Of a stretch of DNA of 64,000 bases, positions 11,654-22,492 are shown one piece after another. The notes beneath the pieces were generated by a model that saw only the letters and a list, made by a program, of their open reading frames with translations, did no database searches and had not been told where the DNA came from. This stretch comes from Dolomedes plantarius (taxonomy: Eukaryota > Arthropoda > Arachnida > Araneae > Dolomedidae): the NCBI GenBank assembly GCA_907164885.2, contig OU015492.1, forward strand, positions 196,533,460 through 196,597,459, in the 5' to 3' direction. The translations under genes and the position numbers were made by a program. How positions within the stretch are numbered: the first letter of the stretch is position 1; the number at the start of each line of letters is the position of its first letter.

Positions 11654-12201
11654 GAGTGCGCCAAAAGTTCGTAAAAACTTTAAAAATTCATAAAAAGGAA
11701 GAAATTAGGATATAGAAGTGCGATTTGAAAGAAATAGCTCACAAGCAAGTCAGATTTTTTTAACAGCAACAAAAAAATATTAGTTAAAAATCACCGGTAG
11801 AAGGCGCTGACATTCAAGAGATTCAGCAGAATTATGCAAATGAATCTTGTAATAAAAGACCGTGATACACGAGGATTTCTCATTCGCTTTCAGAATGTTA
11901 TCATTACACCATCGAGAGTTGTTGGTCAAACTGTTAAGAGTCGCCTTAGTTGTGTCGAACAATGTTCTGGAGGTCATGTTGAACAATTGTTATAGCAATA
12001 ATAAATGAATGGAACGTACTGTTGTCCTGTTCATTGCGTTTCGTCAGACGCCCTCTACCGGTGACTTTTTTAACCAATTTTTATTTTGGTGCCAAAAAAA
12101 TCCGACTTCCTTGTGAGCCCTTTCTTACAAACCGCACTTCTTTATCATTTCCTCCTTTTTTTAAGAATTTTTAAAGTTTTTACGAACTTTTGGCTCACAC
12201 G
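11654..12201 (+). mobile_element. second mariner-type element with long TIRs
   Basis: Inverted ends of about 100 bp: GCCAAAAGTTCGTAAAAAC near 11660 matches the reverse complement of GTTTTTACGAACTTTTGGC near 12175-12193. The similarity continues inward past AGAAGTGCG and CTCACAAG to around 11755 and 12095. TA flanks it at 11652-11653 and 12202-12203. The outermost few bases are mismatched. It differs in sequence from the element at 6560 but has the same architecture, keeping only a transposase C-terminus. Confidence 0.85.
11858..11995 (+). pseudogene. C-terminal remnant of a mariner-type transposase
   Basis: 46 codons on the plus strand ending at a natural TAG. The reading includes FLIRFQNVIITPSRVVGQTV, then SRLSCVEQCSGGHVEQLL. 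The Cys-x-Glu followed by GGHVEQLL at the C-terminus matches the tail of mariner-type transposases and parallels the remnant at 6736-6918. No in-frame stop interrupts the fragment, but the DNA-binding and catalytic parts are missing, so no function is expected. Confidence 0.8.
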
Positions 12202-12203
12202 TA

Positions 12204-12924
12204 TTATGATATTAAATTATATCATAACTCCCTCAAATCAATTATTAAAAAAAATATCAATAAAGGTAGTTTGCAGCATCCATAAATTTTAAATGTATTC
12301 GAATAAAATCAATTTTTGTTAATTTAACTAAGAGGTATTACCTCAGTTTCGCAAACATAAATATTGAGATGCAAATAAAAAGTATGTCTTTTCAAACACA
12401 GCTATCAGCATTTAACCTAGCAGGAAAATAATACCCTATTAATCCTTGATTACGTGATTTGTACATTCTTTTTTCAAATTCTAAATAGAATATACACATA
12501 TTCATAGATATTGAAATCGTTAATTGGGAGTCCCTTTAAATGCTGAGACGGAATAATTGCTTGTCATCCACGGAGAAAAAAAATAGGAGATTGCGGTGTT
12601 AGTCTTTAATACTGAGATTTGCAACCTTTTTACATTTACGGCACACTTGGGAATAATATTAGAAACTCGAGGCACCCTTGTTATAATATTAGTTTTTAAA
12701 AAAAATTTAAATAATAAATCAAGGCAGATATTATCATGCACATCGCAAATTTAAGGTCAAATAAATACTTACTCGATTGCTGATTTTGTTTATTTATTGA
12801 AAGATTTAAGTAACAAAAACCAGAATAGAATATATTAACACAGTTTCAAAATTAGCCATGAGATTCAGTGTAGTATTAGACAAGAGAATTACAATGAAAA
12901 TCAGTAAGAATAGTATTGAAGATT
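12204..12924. other. unannotated AT-rich DNA
   Basis: Nothing recognised. Confidence 0.5.
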
Positions 12925-13098
12925 ACTTCCTCCATAACGGTCCTCCGGAAAGAAAAATTTCAGACGCTAAAACCGTCCGTCATCACGGGTTATAATTTTG
13001 ACAGCGCTCCAAACCCTGTCTGTATCGCTTGGGCAAGCATTAAACAGAAAACAGTTAAACAGAAAAATACCAAAATGCTTCAAAATTTTGATAAAAAC

Positions 13099-13166
<68 letters not shown>

Positions 13167-13280
13167 CACATACATATATATATACATACATACAAAAGAG
13201 GTAAGCAACGATAAGCAATCCTACGTTAATAACCCGCGATGATTTCGTTAGAAGAGACTAACTGAAATTTTTTTGTATAT
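12925..13280. repeat. dispersed repeat C, copy 1, with CA/TA microsatellite core
   Basis: Both flanks match 52407-52725: the left flank around ACGGTC(C/T)TCC and TCTAAAACCGTC, the right flank around AAAGAGGTAAGCAACGATAA and CCTACGTTAATAACCCGC. Between them this copy carries (CA)n at 13099-13138, (TA)n to about 13165 and mixed TA/CA to 13195. The open frames across it are artefacts of the dinucleotide runs. Confidence 0.88.
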
Positions 13281-13605
13281 TCCCGAAATATCTCGTGGCA
13301 TACTAAAGTACCGCGGCACATAGTTTGGGGATCACTGCACTAATATATTATTTTTTCTAATTGGTGATAGAAGAACTGTTAAAAACCGCCACGTTGTTGT
13401 GTGGTTAACCAAAAACTTCCACTAGGTGGGCTCGGGTTCAGCAAAGGAATAGATATGCCTGTACTGTGCACTCATAGGGAACAGTGTGGGTTCACATATG
13501 TGCCCTTGATTATATAACTGGTCTAAGTCATTCTGCCTGTGACTAGAAAAGTGGTATGAGTCAAGAATTTAAAGGAAAAAAAAAACCTTTCACGTTGCAT
13601 TATTT
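13281..13605. other. unannotated spacer
   Basis: Contains a short stretch around 13300-13340 (CCGCGGCACATAGTTTGGGGATCACTG) resembling the end of a decayed hAT-type repeat. No partner end was found. Confidence 0.3.
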
Positions 13606-13675
13606 TACAGTACCGTAACTTGGGGCTACTTGGACCCTAGGGAGTTACTTGGACCCTAGGGAGTTACTTCGACCC

Positions 13676-15155
13676 TGTAATAACACAGGGTCGTGACCTG
13701 TTGTTATTAACTACGGCTGAAATCGTATCTCGTACACTGGTTGTAAGTTCGCCAATAGGGCGGTACTTAATTAATTAAATAGATGGGCACAACTCTCAAG
13801 AATGATACTGAATATACATATATACACTTTATTTATACATATCTATATACATTCAAACTTGTAACACTGAGCATAACGCTGAAACATTAGTAATGCTAGG
13901 AATTTACACATATATATATATACAGTCTTATCCGATCACTCTATTTTAAATCATACGATGTCGCCGGCCCTAGCGGGTTAGAGGCGATTATGTAAAGAGG
14001 CGGTATGTGAATTAATATTATACAAAATGCTCACCCATTTGTCGCAGCCGTCTACACCGAATTCACCGATATCGCTGGTCCACAGTAGTACACAAAGTTC
14101 ACACAGTGTTCACAGAGTTCTCGGATACGGTTTGTTCAGTGTAGCGTCGCGGCGTATCACCATCCTATTAATCCAGTTCACTCTATTGGGACTGAAGAGT
14201 TCGGGGTCTTTTTATGTCGAAGATCACTTATGAAGACTCCTCGGATGTTGCTCAGCACAGGTACCTTCTCTTACACTATGCGGGTCGGTCAGCACTGGTG
14301 GGCGGTCGTCTGGGTGTCCGAATCTATAGGCACTGATGCTTATACCTTCAAGTAATGTTGCTCAGATTAGGTACCTTCTCTTCCGATATGCGGGTCGATC
14401 AGCACTGATGGGCGGTCGTCTGGGTGTCCAACTCGCTAGGCGACGGTGCGTATCTCTCTGGTATCGGCTTAAGCTTAATGGTAGTATCGTCTCCTCTCCC
14501 TCGGCACTACGTAGACATCTATGGGCAATCGCTACTTCTGCAACTTCACGTCGCTGATTATTTCTATTTCGCGTCCGGAGCTAACGCTGGTCAATCCGTA
14601 CGTATTATGTAGTTGCGTAGGACCGGCGTCTTTCTTCTAATAGTATACAGTGGGTCTCTTCTCAGCCCTGTGGCAGCTTATTTTTTGTTGAGTTTCATAA
14701 GTTAGGGCTCTCGTCGGCCCGTTGGCAGCTTAATGTTTTATCATCTTTTTTTCAATGGCGCTCTCTCCACAAATGTCTCATCATCTTGTATATATTCTTC
14801 TCCAACCTCGTCTCATTGGTTCTGGCTTCCTCGATCCCTATTCGCTCGCCACTCCCTCGTTTATAGAGGGGGCGGATGAGATTAGCTCTCATAGGTTATT
14901 CTTGCCCCTTGCCTTTCGCAATTATATAAGTTCTGGCGCCGATTGTGTCTGGTAAAACTTCCCATCAGACGGCCCCACCTGCTTGACCTCCGACCTCAGA
15001 TATAAGGCCGTTGACAACTTAATTTCTACGTTTTTTATGGTACCGTAAAACTGGCGTTATAAAAATGTCGGGACTGTAAATTTGCTTGTCCCCGCAAGCT
15101 GGGTGGCCCCTTAACAATTTAGGTTTCTGGTATTTTCACATTCCGACTCTTTACA
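13676..15155 (-). mobile_element. solo LTR, family L2, 1.48 kb, nested in pogo
   Basis: Bounded by perfect 5-bp duplications GACCC (13671-13675 and 15156-15160), with ends TGTAATAACA and CTTTACA. It is comparatively GC-rich. Read on the minus strand it has an ATAAAAAG promoter-like box near 14210, followed by CCCAATAG, and an AATAAA near 13827. Its terminal 40 bp fold into an imperfect hairpin (TAATAACA-CAGG with CCTGTTGTTATTA). It contains a 110-bp tandem duplication starting at 14245 and 14355 (ATGTTGCTCAG). The LTR at 43902 has a similar plan. Open frames of 60-75 codons inside are not recognised. Confidence 0.78.
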
Positions 15156-15693
15156 GACCCAAACCGAAAATGTGTTTTAAATTACCCTTAGGTCTCTTGT
15201 CAATAAAATATAGGTATCATTCACAATCTCTCCAACAGATAGGAGCATTAGCTAGGTCCTGATGCACTTTATCACGTTCCCTCTCTTACCACTTTTTTTT
15301 AGTTCAGGTTTTGTTACTTTGTGATAAAAACACGAATTTTTGTGACCTTATAACTTCCACCTTCACTTCTTTACGCACTGCAGTCCCGGATTAGGTAAGG
15401 ATAAATTTACATTTCAAATACAGTCTTTAAGAATATAGCAATAGTTTTAGATGGATAGAGAATCAATTAACATAGTATAAATTACAAGTATTAACTAGTG
15501 TGCTGATAAACAAAAAATGGGGTTACTTGGACCCAGGCAAGAAAGTGGGTCCAATCAACCCCTAGTCACACTTTTGATTAGACATTCTCAAATTTCATTG
15601 TAAAAATAATTAATATCATTACTTCATGTCGGGTTCCTTTTATTAAATGTTTGAACCGGTTCATGTGCACTTATTCGCAGATATCACACAAAA

Positions 15694-16136
15694 ATGCTCC
15701 GAAATTACAAGGGGAAAGTAGGCGGATTTTACAGCTGAAAAATTAGAGAAATGTTTAAATGCTGGGAGGTCAGGAGAAATGTATCAGAACGACCCACTTT
15801 AAAATTAGTAGGTACACTATGAAAAGGAGATTGAAGAATGGTTTACTGAACAAATCTGGACCCCTAGTCACATTTATAATCATATTTACTAATGAAGAAG
15901 AGTTGGCCTGTGGCAGTCATTTAGACAAATTTTGTGATTTTGGATTTCCCGTAGACGAACTGGACTTTCGATTTATTGTCAAGTCTTACCTTGCAATGCA
16001 TGGAAGATCAGTGAAATGTTTTCAAAACAACCTCCGTGGGCGGGACTGGGTAAAATTTGTTTTGAAAACGCATTCACTGTTAACAATCAGATTTGCAAAT
16101 AAAATGGGGTTTGTTTTCCGTTTTAATATAAAATAA
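15694..16136 (+). pseudogene. pogo-like transposase, N-terminal remnant
   Basis: Pogo transposases bind their ends through an N-terminal psq helix-turn-helix and a CENP-B type helix-turn-helix, then cut with a DDE domain. The remnant begins MLRNYKGK at 15694, a typical pogo start. A frameshift and stop follow, then DFTAEKLEKCLNAGRSGEMY. The frame opened at 15759 continues with ISRYTMKRRLKNGL (the end of psq), NEEELACGSHLDKFCDFGFP, and the CENP-B block ending GRDWVKFVLKTH. It stops at 16136 after about 140 recognisable residues. The DDE domain is deleted. It is broken, so no activity is expected. Confidence 0.83.
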
Positions 16137-16297
16137 ATTTTTCATACATAAGCCTCTATTTTTATTTCAAAATCCTTGGTGCTACTTGAGCCCACTACCT
16201 ATTTGAATTGTATATTTCATATAAAATGTAGGTTGGGTTCAAGTAACCCTAATAAGGGGGTTACTTGAACCCAAATTTCAATAATTTATTAAATATA

Positions 16298-18092
16298 CCG
16301 GGTGGCCATAATTAAACTGACAGTGCTCACAGTGTTCTGTAGCGCGATCTATTTGCGAGAATGACGCCACATTTTGTAGGAAGATTAAACAAGACGGGGG
16401 ACGAAGGATTCCGCGAAAAATAAATTAGTTCCAAAAGCCACCGCTAGGGGAATATTTGGCGCTGTGTATTAGAAAATAGAGTGTTAATGCAAATCAATAC
16501 GGAAATTTCCTTTTATTTTGCATTCAAATGAGGTTCAATGTGGCTGCCGGTGTTGTGGACCACATATTGCATTCTGTGCACAGTATACACAACAGCAGAA
16601 AGTAACATGTCTGCAGAAATCTCCCGTACAGTCCGTGATATGTTATCCTTCAACGTAGCAAGGTCCTGAACCACTCCTTGATAGACCTTGGAATTAAGGT
16701 AACCCCATAGCTAGAAGTCGCATGGGGTAAGATCAGGCGACCGAGGTGGCCATGCAGTTGGAAAGTAGCGGCTAATGACTCTTTCTGTTGTAAATTTCTG
16801 TCGTAGCAGCTGTTGCACCCGTACAGCAACGTGTGGAGGGGCTCCATCTTGCATGAAAATGATTTCTCCCAGGCATTGTCTTTGCTGAAGTGCAGGAATG
16901 ACAAAGCTGTTCAACATGTGGCGATATTTCTCTCCGGTAACAGAACAGGTTTCCGGTCCTGTCGGGGTAATGTTCTCATAGAAGAATGGACCTACGATAA
17001 ATTCCGCTGTGAACCCACACCAAACAGTTACCTTCGGTGAATGTAAGGGAATTTCTGTGACTGCATGTGGTGATTTGTCATTTCAAATTCGGAAGTTCTG
17101 GGTATTCACAGTTCCATGCAGGTAAAAGTGAGCCTCGTCTCCCCATAAGATTTTCCACGGCCAAGCATCATCCACCTCCATTCTGGCAAGAAAGGTGAGA
17201 GCAAAAGTCAATCGCTTATCATGGTCGGGGTACAGTAACTCCTGTACACGGCTGATCTTGTACGGATAGAAGTTGATAATCTTTCGTAAGATTTTCCATA
17301 CCGTACTGTAAGGCATATCCATATTCCGAGCTAATCCACGAGCGCTAGAGGTGGCAGCAATATTGTCTGGTCCTCTGTCGACAATCGCCGTGGCAACTGC
17401 TTCGATTGTATCCTGTGGTACAGGTTTTCATCCTCTGCCTGACTGAACCTTCAGAGAACCTGTTTTCTCAAACGTCGCAACCATTGCTTTTAGCCCATTA
17501 ACTGACACAGGACCGTTACCTTTACGCATTTTTTTGTACGTTCTAAAAGCACGAAGAGCGGCTGACGCGTTGCACTGGTTGAGGTAAAAGAATTTGACCA
17601 GTAACGCACGCTCGACTAAAGAAGGAGACATTGCACATAAACTTTCAATCCGATTGATTCGAAACGTAACACATTGCCTTTTAAAACCCAAGCAGCTGGC
17701 ACTGTGCCAATGGATGTAACGTGAAATTTGAATAAAGAACTTCTTCTTCTGCTCAGCGTACGTGATATTGTAGATCACGAGACTTTATCGGTGTTTATGT
17801 AGATTTTACGCTTTTTTAAAAGTGTTGCCATATTGCACTTGAACTAAATAAGAAAATGTGCATAATAAAAGGTAATTTTATTCCGTATTAATTTGCATTT
17901 GTTAGCACTCTATTTTCTATTACACAGCGCCAAATATTCCCCTAGCGGTGACTTTTGTAACTAATTTATTTTTTCGCGGAATCCTTCGTCCCCCGTCTTG
18001 TTTAATCTTCCTACAAAATGTGGCGTCATTCTCGCAAATAGATCGCGCTACAGAACACTGTGAGCACTGTTAGTTTAATTATGGCCACCCGG
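16298..18092 (-). mobile_element. mariner-type element with 195-bp TIRs, nested in pogo
   Basis: Inverted ends CCGGGTGGCCATAATTAAAC on both sides extend about 195 bp inward (16298-16495 and about 17892-18092). Only a handful of differences separate the arms, so the element is comparatively young. TA flanks both ends (16296-16297 and 18093-18094). At 1795 bp it is near full length for a mariner with long TIRs. It encodes a full-length but interrupted transposase on the minus strand. Confidence 0.95.
16513..17631 (-). pseudogene. mariner-type transposase, nearly intact, three in-frame stops
   Basis: One continuous reading frame of about 372 codons from ATG at 17631 to TAA at 16513, with only three internal stops (at about 17426, 17083 and 16711) and no frameshift. 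The start MSPSLVERALLVKFFYLNQC opens the first helix-turn-helix. A second helix-turn-helix includes GLARNMDMPYSTVWKILRKI. Catalytic segments are ILWGDEAHFYLHG, IFMQDGAPPHV and SPDLTPCDF. I count 42 residues between the second and third catalytic Asp, longer than the 34 of classic mariner and close to the DD41D group. The end is GSHIEPHLNAK. An ATG at 17778 upstream is less likely because the preceding segment has no family similarity. Two of the stops replace Trp-like positions. It is probably inactive, but recently so. Confidence 0.92.
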
Positions 18093-18267
18093 TATATCTA
18101 TAAATATAAATTTCGTTTGAAAATGAACTAACATCCTGGGGAATCTTTAAATAAGTTGCTCAAATCAGGTTATCAGCACAAACATGTTTTTAAGGTTATC
18201 GTTGGGTAAGAAATGTACAAAAATCGTCACTTTTTGGGTCCAAGTAACCCCAATCTACGGTACAGTA

Positions 18268-20481
18268 ATCTGAAACAGTCTTTGCAAAATTTAAAAATTG
18301 AACCGTAAATATTTTCTGAAATATTTCATTATATAGTATAAAAATATTTTTTAGTTTGTTCAAACTCAAACCTTAAAATATTTCGAAGCGAAAAATATGA
18401 CTTACATCACTTTTGTAATCACCGGTATAATGACTTAGACCACTTCTATAATCAAGGGCACATACATATATAGGACTTTCATAATGAAGTAGATAACAGA
18501 ATCCGCGGTGGTAATGGGCCAATGTCCTCAGAAAAAAAAGCATGCTACTTACAGGATTGCAAAAAAGGAAGAGGATATTTAAATTATTTGCATTAGTCAC
18601 ACAGCTACCAAAAGGAGCAAGGGGCTTATTCTACCTAGCTCATTGAATTATCTTCTTGTGTTGCATTTATAAATGTTTATATTATAATATTTGGATATGT
18701 GGTATTTTTTAAGTTTAAAATGTGATTAATGCCCATAGTGGTTGCGCCCTAATTGATCTGATAGTAAAAGAATCTAGAACAAATATATTTACGCTTGTAC
18801 AAGGATATTATTTGACAAAGATGTGAGTGTCTATTTATATGGAGAAAAATTAGACAATAAACTGTATTTTGAAGCATTTTTTCCACACATTGCTTACACT
18901 ATATTCCGCCTTTTGACCTATAAAAGTACAAAATATTCTTAAATATTTTATAATATATATAATTTAAGTTTTGTCCCGTTATTATAATGATTATAATACA
19001 GCAATGGTGCTAAGATAACGTTTCCTATTTTTTTATAACTTTCGGTAGCTGGTCCTTGGGAAGTCTTTTTCATAATTTGCAATAATCGAAGTCTGGAATT
19101 CATAGTTTTGCACATGTCTTTATTGAATTTTATTTTATCTGCTTAACTGGCAGACAAGACAGTATTGCCTTTTAATAAAAACCTCAGGACCACTGCAATT
19201 TATTTTTCCTAGCAGCAGGTGAAATAGTGGATACAAAGGAAAAAGATGTATTATACATAACAGAAATTTCTTTTACATTTAGAAAATCATTGTTTCTATT
19301 GTATTCCTATCATAGTCTGGTTCCCAGACCATGAAAATTAGATGTTTATACCCTGACAGAAACGAAAGCTTCATTTAATATTTATGAATTATACACATAC
19401 ATATAAATAGATATATAAATTTGTTATCATAGTCTTAGAAGTTTTAAAAATAGCCAAATTCAAAAACATAATTTTATTAAAATAAAGATTCCTACAATTT
19501 CATAAAATTACTTTTTACAGGCATATTATATTCTAAATACAACATTGATTTGATAATTATGTTAAGAAAAATAGCTAACAAAACATAAGTAAGCATTTTA
19601 AAGGGAAAATTTCCTAAGCTTGTAGTTTTAAAATGTGAAAATATACGTTAACAAATCCTTGAGGCTCTGCAAGTTATTAATATTTCCTTTCTAATTAAAC
19701 ATGAAATATCTAGTGTATTAGACTTTTCGCCGAGAGCGGCAATATTTCATATCGTAACATGAAACTTAAGTTTCTCTCAGATTTTCTAGCTGCTATTCAA
19801 AATAGCCCTGTATATATCAAGATTTAAAACAAGAGAACGCCATCAAACATGGCTCTTTGTTTCTAGAGGCGCAGTCGAAATTGTTTTACAAGTAAATCTA
19901 TTTAATTCTGGCAGATTTTAAAATTTTAAAGTTTTAAAACACAACTGTTTCAGGGACCGTGTTTAAACAACGTTTTCGTAATAAAGATGAAAATCTTACT
20001 TTCTCAATGAGTTGTTTTAACCAGAAATCCATCTTCATATACTCATATTAATGTTCCAAACATATAGCTAAGGTTCCAATGAGTATTAGATTCTTGCCAA
20101 CATTATATTTTCCTTGATTAACAGTGTAGGAGACTAGTTGGGAAGATTGGATGCGTATGAAAAGCATGATAATTGGGGGCTTAACGTATTCTTCCGTGAT
20201 AACATAATAGATTTTGCGACCAAATTAGACGTCTAGCATGAATATCAGTCGGGATCCTCTAAAACGTTTCAGAATGAGTAATGTTTTATAAAGCCTAGAA
20301 ATTAACGTGATTTAAAATACTGGATATCTATAAAAAGTTGATTTGAGTTTGGAGACTACAAAGGTGCGAGACAATTTGTCTTAAATTATATGTGGAGATG
20401 TTTTTTTTATGGTTTAGTCTTCTTTTATTATCCCTATTAAATATTATTAAGACTTCCTGTGCGTAAATTAAAGTTCTTTCG
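18268..20481. other. unannotated AT-rich DNA
   Basis: About 2.2 kb with no coding similarity, tandem repeat or inverted termini recognised. Confidence 0.5.
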
Positions 20482-21083
20482 ATTGTAACCTGTGTGTAAT
20501 ACACATATTTGTACTCGTAAAATATTGACATGATCGACATATCAATATTTAATCCAAAAATTCATATTTAGTTTTATACAAATCATGGTCTCTTTCCCGA
20601 TAAAAAGCTTTTTTTTATATTGCTTTTTTTATATGAAGCAATATTGACATGATCGACATATGAATATTTAATCCAAAAATTCATATTTAGTTTTATACAA
20701 ATCATGGTCTCTTTCCCGATAAAAAGGTTTTTTTGTACTGCCTTTTTTTATATGAAGCAATATTGTAACCTGTGTGTAATACACATATTTGTACTCGTAA
20801 AATATTGACATGATCGACATATCAATATTTAATCCAAAAATTCATATTTAGTTTTATACAAATCGTGGTCTCTTTCCCGATAAAAGGCTTTTTTTTATAT
20901 TGCTTTTTTTATATGAAGCAAGATTGTAACCTGTGTTTAATACACATATTTGTACTCGTAAATTATTGACATGATCGACATATCAATATTTAATTCAAAA
21001 ATTCATATTTAGTTTTATACAAATCATGGTCTCTTTCCCGATAAAAAGCTTTTTATATATTGCTTCTTTTTATATGAAACAAG
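20482..21083. repeat. tandem repeat, four units of 161 bp, one deleted
   Basis: Units start near 20482, 20643, 20762 and 20923, each with ATTGACATGATCGACATAT and TGGTCTCTTTCCCGATAAAA. The full unit opens with ATTGTAACCTGTGT. The second unit is only 119 bp because it lacks this 42-bp opening module. The copies are very similar, indicating recent amplification. Confidence 0.95.
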
Positions 21084-21599
21084 GAAAATTAGTATACGGG
21101 GAAGGATAACATGGAATTTCCTTATTCTAGTTAAATGTTATAAATATATTTACCAGTACGTAGTATTATATACGTTAAATGAATACCTCGTCATCTATGG
21201 TGAAGCATTATACATATCTAATGATATCAGGAACTAAATATTTACTCAGTATTTCTTTTTAGTCTTAGTTTTTGTCATTATAAATTTCTTTACACTTGTC
21301 TAAAATGCTATTTTATCAAGTCACTCATTCTATTTTCAATCTTAACTTTATGTTAAAATGTTTTGATTAAAGTTATTAAACATTCACAGAAAAAATTAAT
21401 AACTTTCAAAAGTATAAATATGTAAGTACGAAATTTAAAAAGTGAGGGAAAGTTTAAATGATCCAGCTCAGTTTTTCGTCAATTGTGTAACCGTAACGAA
21501 TTTTTGTATGTTTAAAATACATATTTTGCAGACTATATTCTTTATTCTTTGATAATTTTATAAATCTTATCTTTTCGTATTTTATACTGTTGGTTTAAA
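21084..21599. other. unannotated AT-rich DNA
   Basis: Nothing recognised. Confidence 0.5.
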
Positions 21600-21682
21600 C
21601 ATATATATATATATATATATAGATATAGATATATATATATATATATATATAGATATAGATATATATATATATATATAGATAT

Positions 21683-21755
<73 letters not shown>
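21600..21755. repeat. compound (TA)n / (TAGA) microsatellite
   Basis: TA runs are punctuated by ATAGATATAGAT blocks at 21620, 21650, 21676 and 21720, suggesting slippage of a composite unit. Confidence 0.97.
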
Positions 21756-21756
<1 letters not shown>

Positions 21757-22125
21757 CAGCCCATAATTATAAATGTATGTTATACCACATATGAAAAAAA
21801 TTTCTGAAGGGTGTAAGTAGATATTTTCGAATCTACATCAGAGCAAAAATTGGGAAGATTAAATATTCCGACCGTAGCAAACTGATTGACATCCATCAAC
21901 CAGAAATTTGATTAGTGCGTTTGAGTTATTGAATGTAATCCATGGGGAGAATAATAATGACACGACATAGTTTATGGACACAGATTCTGCGATTATAAAA
22001 ATATTATTAAGATAAAGATAAATACAAATTATACATAGTTAGCTAACAAAAAACATTCCGTCTGTCACCGAAGGCGGAAGTCATCTATTTCTTTCTCCAG
22101 TACAGAGTCGATCACAGGGGTGAGT
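21756..22125. other. unannotated DNA
   Basis: Nothing recognised before the hairpin at 22126. Confidence 0.4.
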
Positions 22126-22164
22126 TCGTAGGTGTTCGTTTTCAACAATAACGAACACCTACGA
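22126..22164. repeat. perfect 15-bp hairpin
   Basis: TCGTAGGTGTTCGTT (22126-22140) is the exact reverse complement of AACGAACACCTACGA (22150-22164), with a 9-nt loop. Neither a U-tract terminator context nor an element boundary is evident. Confidence 0.9.
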
Positions 22165-22171
22165 AAAAAAT

Positions 22172-22442
22172 TAAGAAAAAATTAAATTTTTTTTATCTAT
22201 GAAGGACTAAGAAAATTTATTTCAACGTTCGTCATTTTAAAGATATATTATGCAACTTAATTTAAAAATTAAAAAAAATATGTATATTCATTAATATACG
22301 TATATTATAATCAACGCGCAGTGATAGAACGTTGTAAAAAACAATGGTTGAAATTTTTTTAAAATAAAAATTTATCTTCCAGCTAGAAAAATTTAAGAGC
22401 CGTATTTATAAAGAAGAAAGTGTGTTTAACTCACAGTAAAAT
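22172..22442. repeat. dispersed repeat B, copy 1
   Basis: Matches 25622-25888 over almost its whole length, including TTTATTTCAACGTTCGTCAT and AAGAGCCGTATTTATAAAGA. The two copies differ by an indel near 22305 and 25744. Noncoding, family unknown. Confidence 0.88.
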
Positions 22443-22492
22443 TAATATAAGTGTATTAGCAAATAGACATATACGATAATATATTAAAAATA

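Larger units (their letters stand above)
13608..18265 (+). mobile_element. pogo-like element, host of two nested insertions
   Basis: The termini match as inverted repeats over about 30 bp: CAGTACCGTAACTTGGGG on the left and CTGTACCGTAGATTGGGG as the reverse complement of the right. They continue into TACTTGGACCC, and TA lies on both sides (13606-13607 and 18266-18267). The interior carries a remnant with the N-terminal psq/CENP-B type DNA-binding domains of pogo transposases. The catalytic part is missing. A solo LTR (13676-15155) and a mariner (16298-18092) are inserted in it. The motif GGGTTACTTGGACCC recurs at least eight times in the pogo-derived portions. Confidence 0.85.

Noticed and set aside
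12916..13242. Overlapping 68-108-codon frames on both strands
   Set aside because: They are produced by the CA and TA runs of repeat C, which give His-Thr and Ile-Tyr strings.
13300..13340. A hAT terminus (sequence resembling GGGGATCACTGC)
   Set aside because: No inverted partner or 8-bp duplication was found nearby. The resemblance is too short to support an element.
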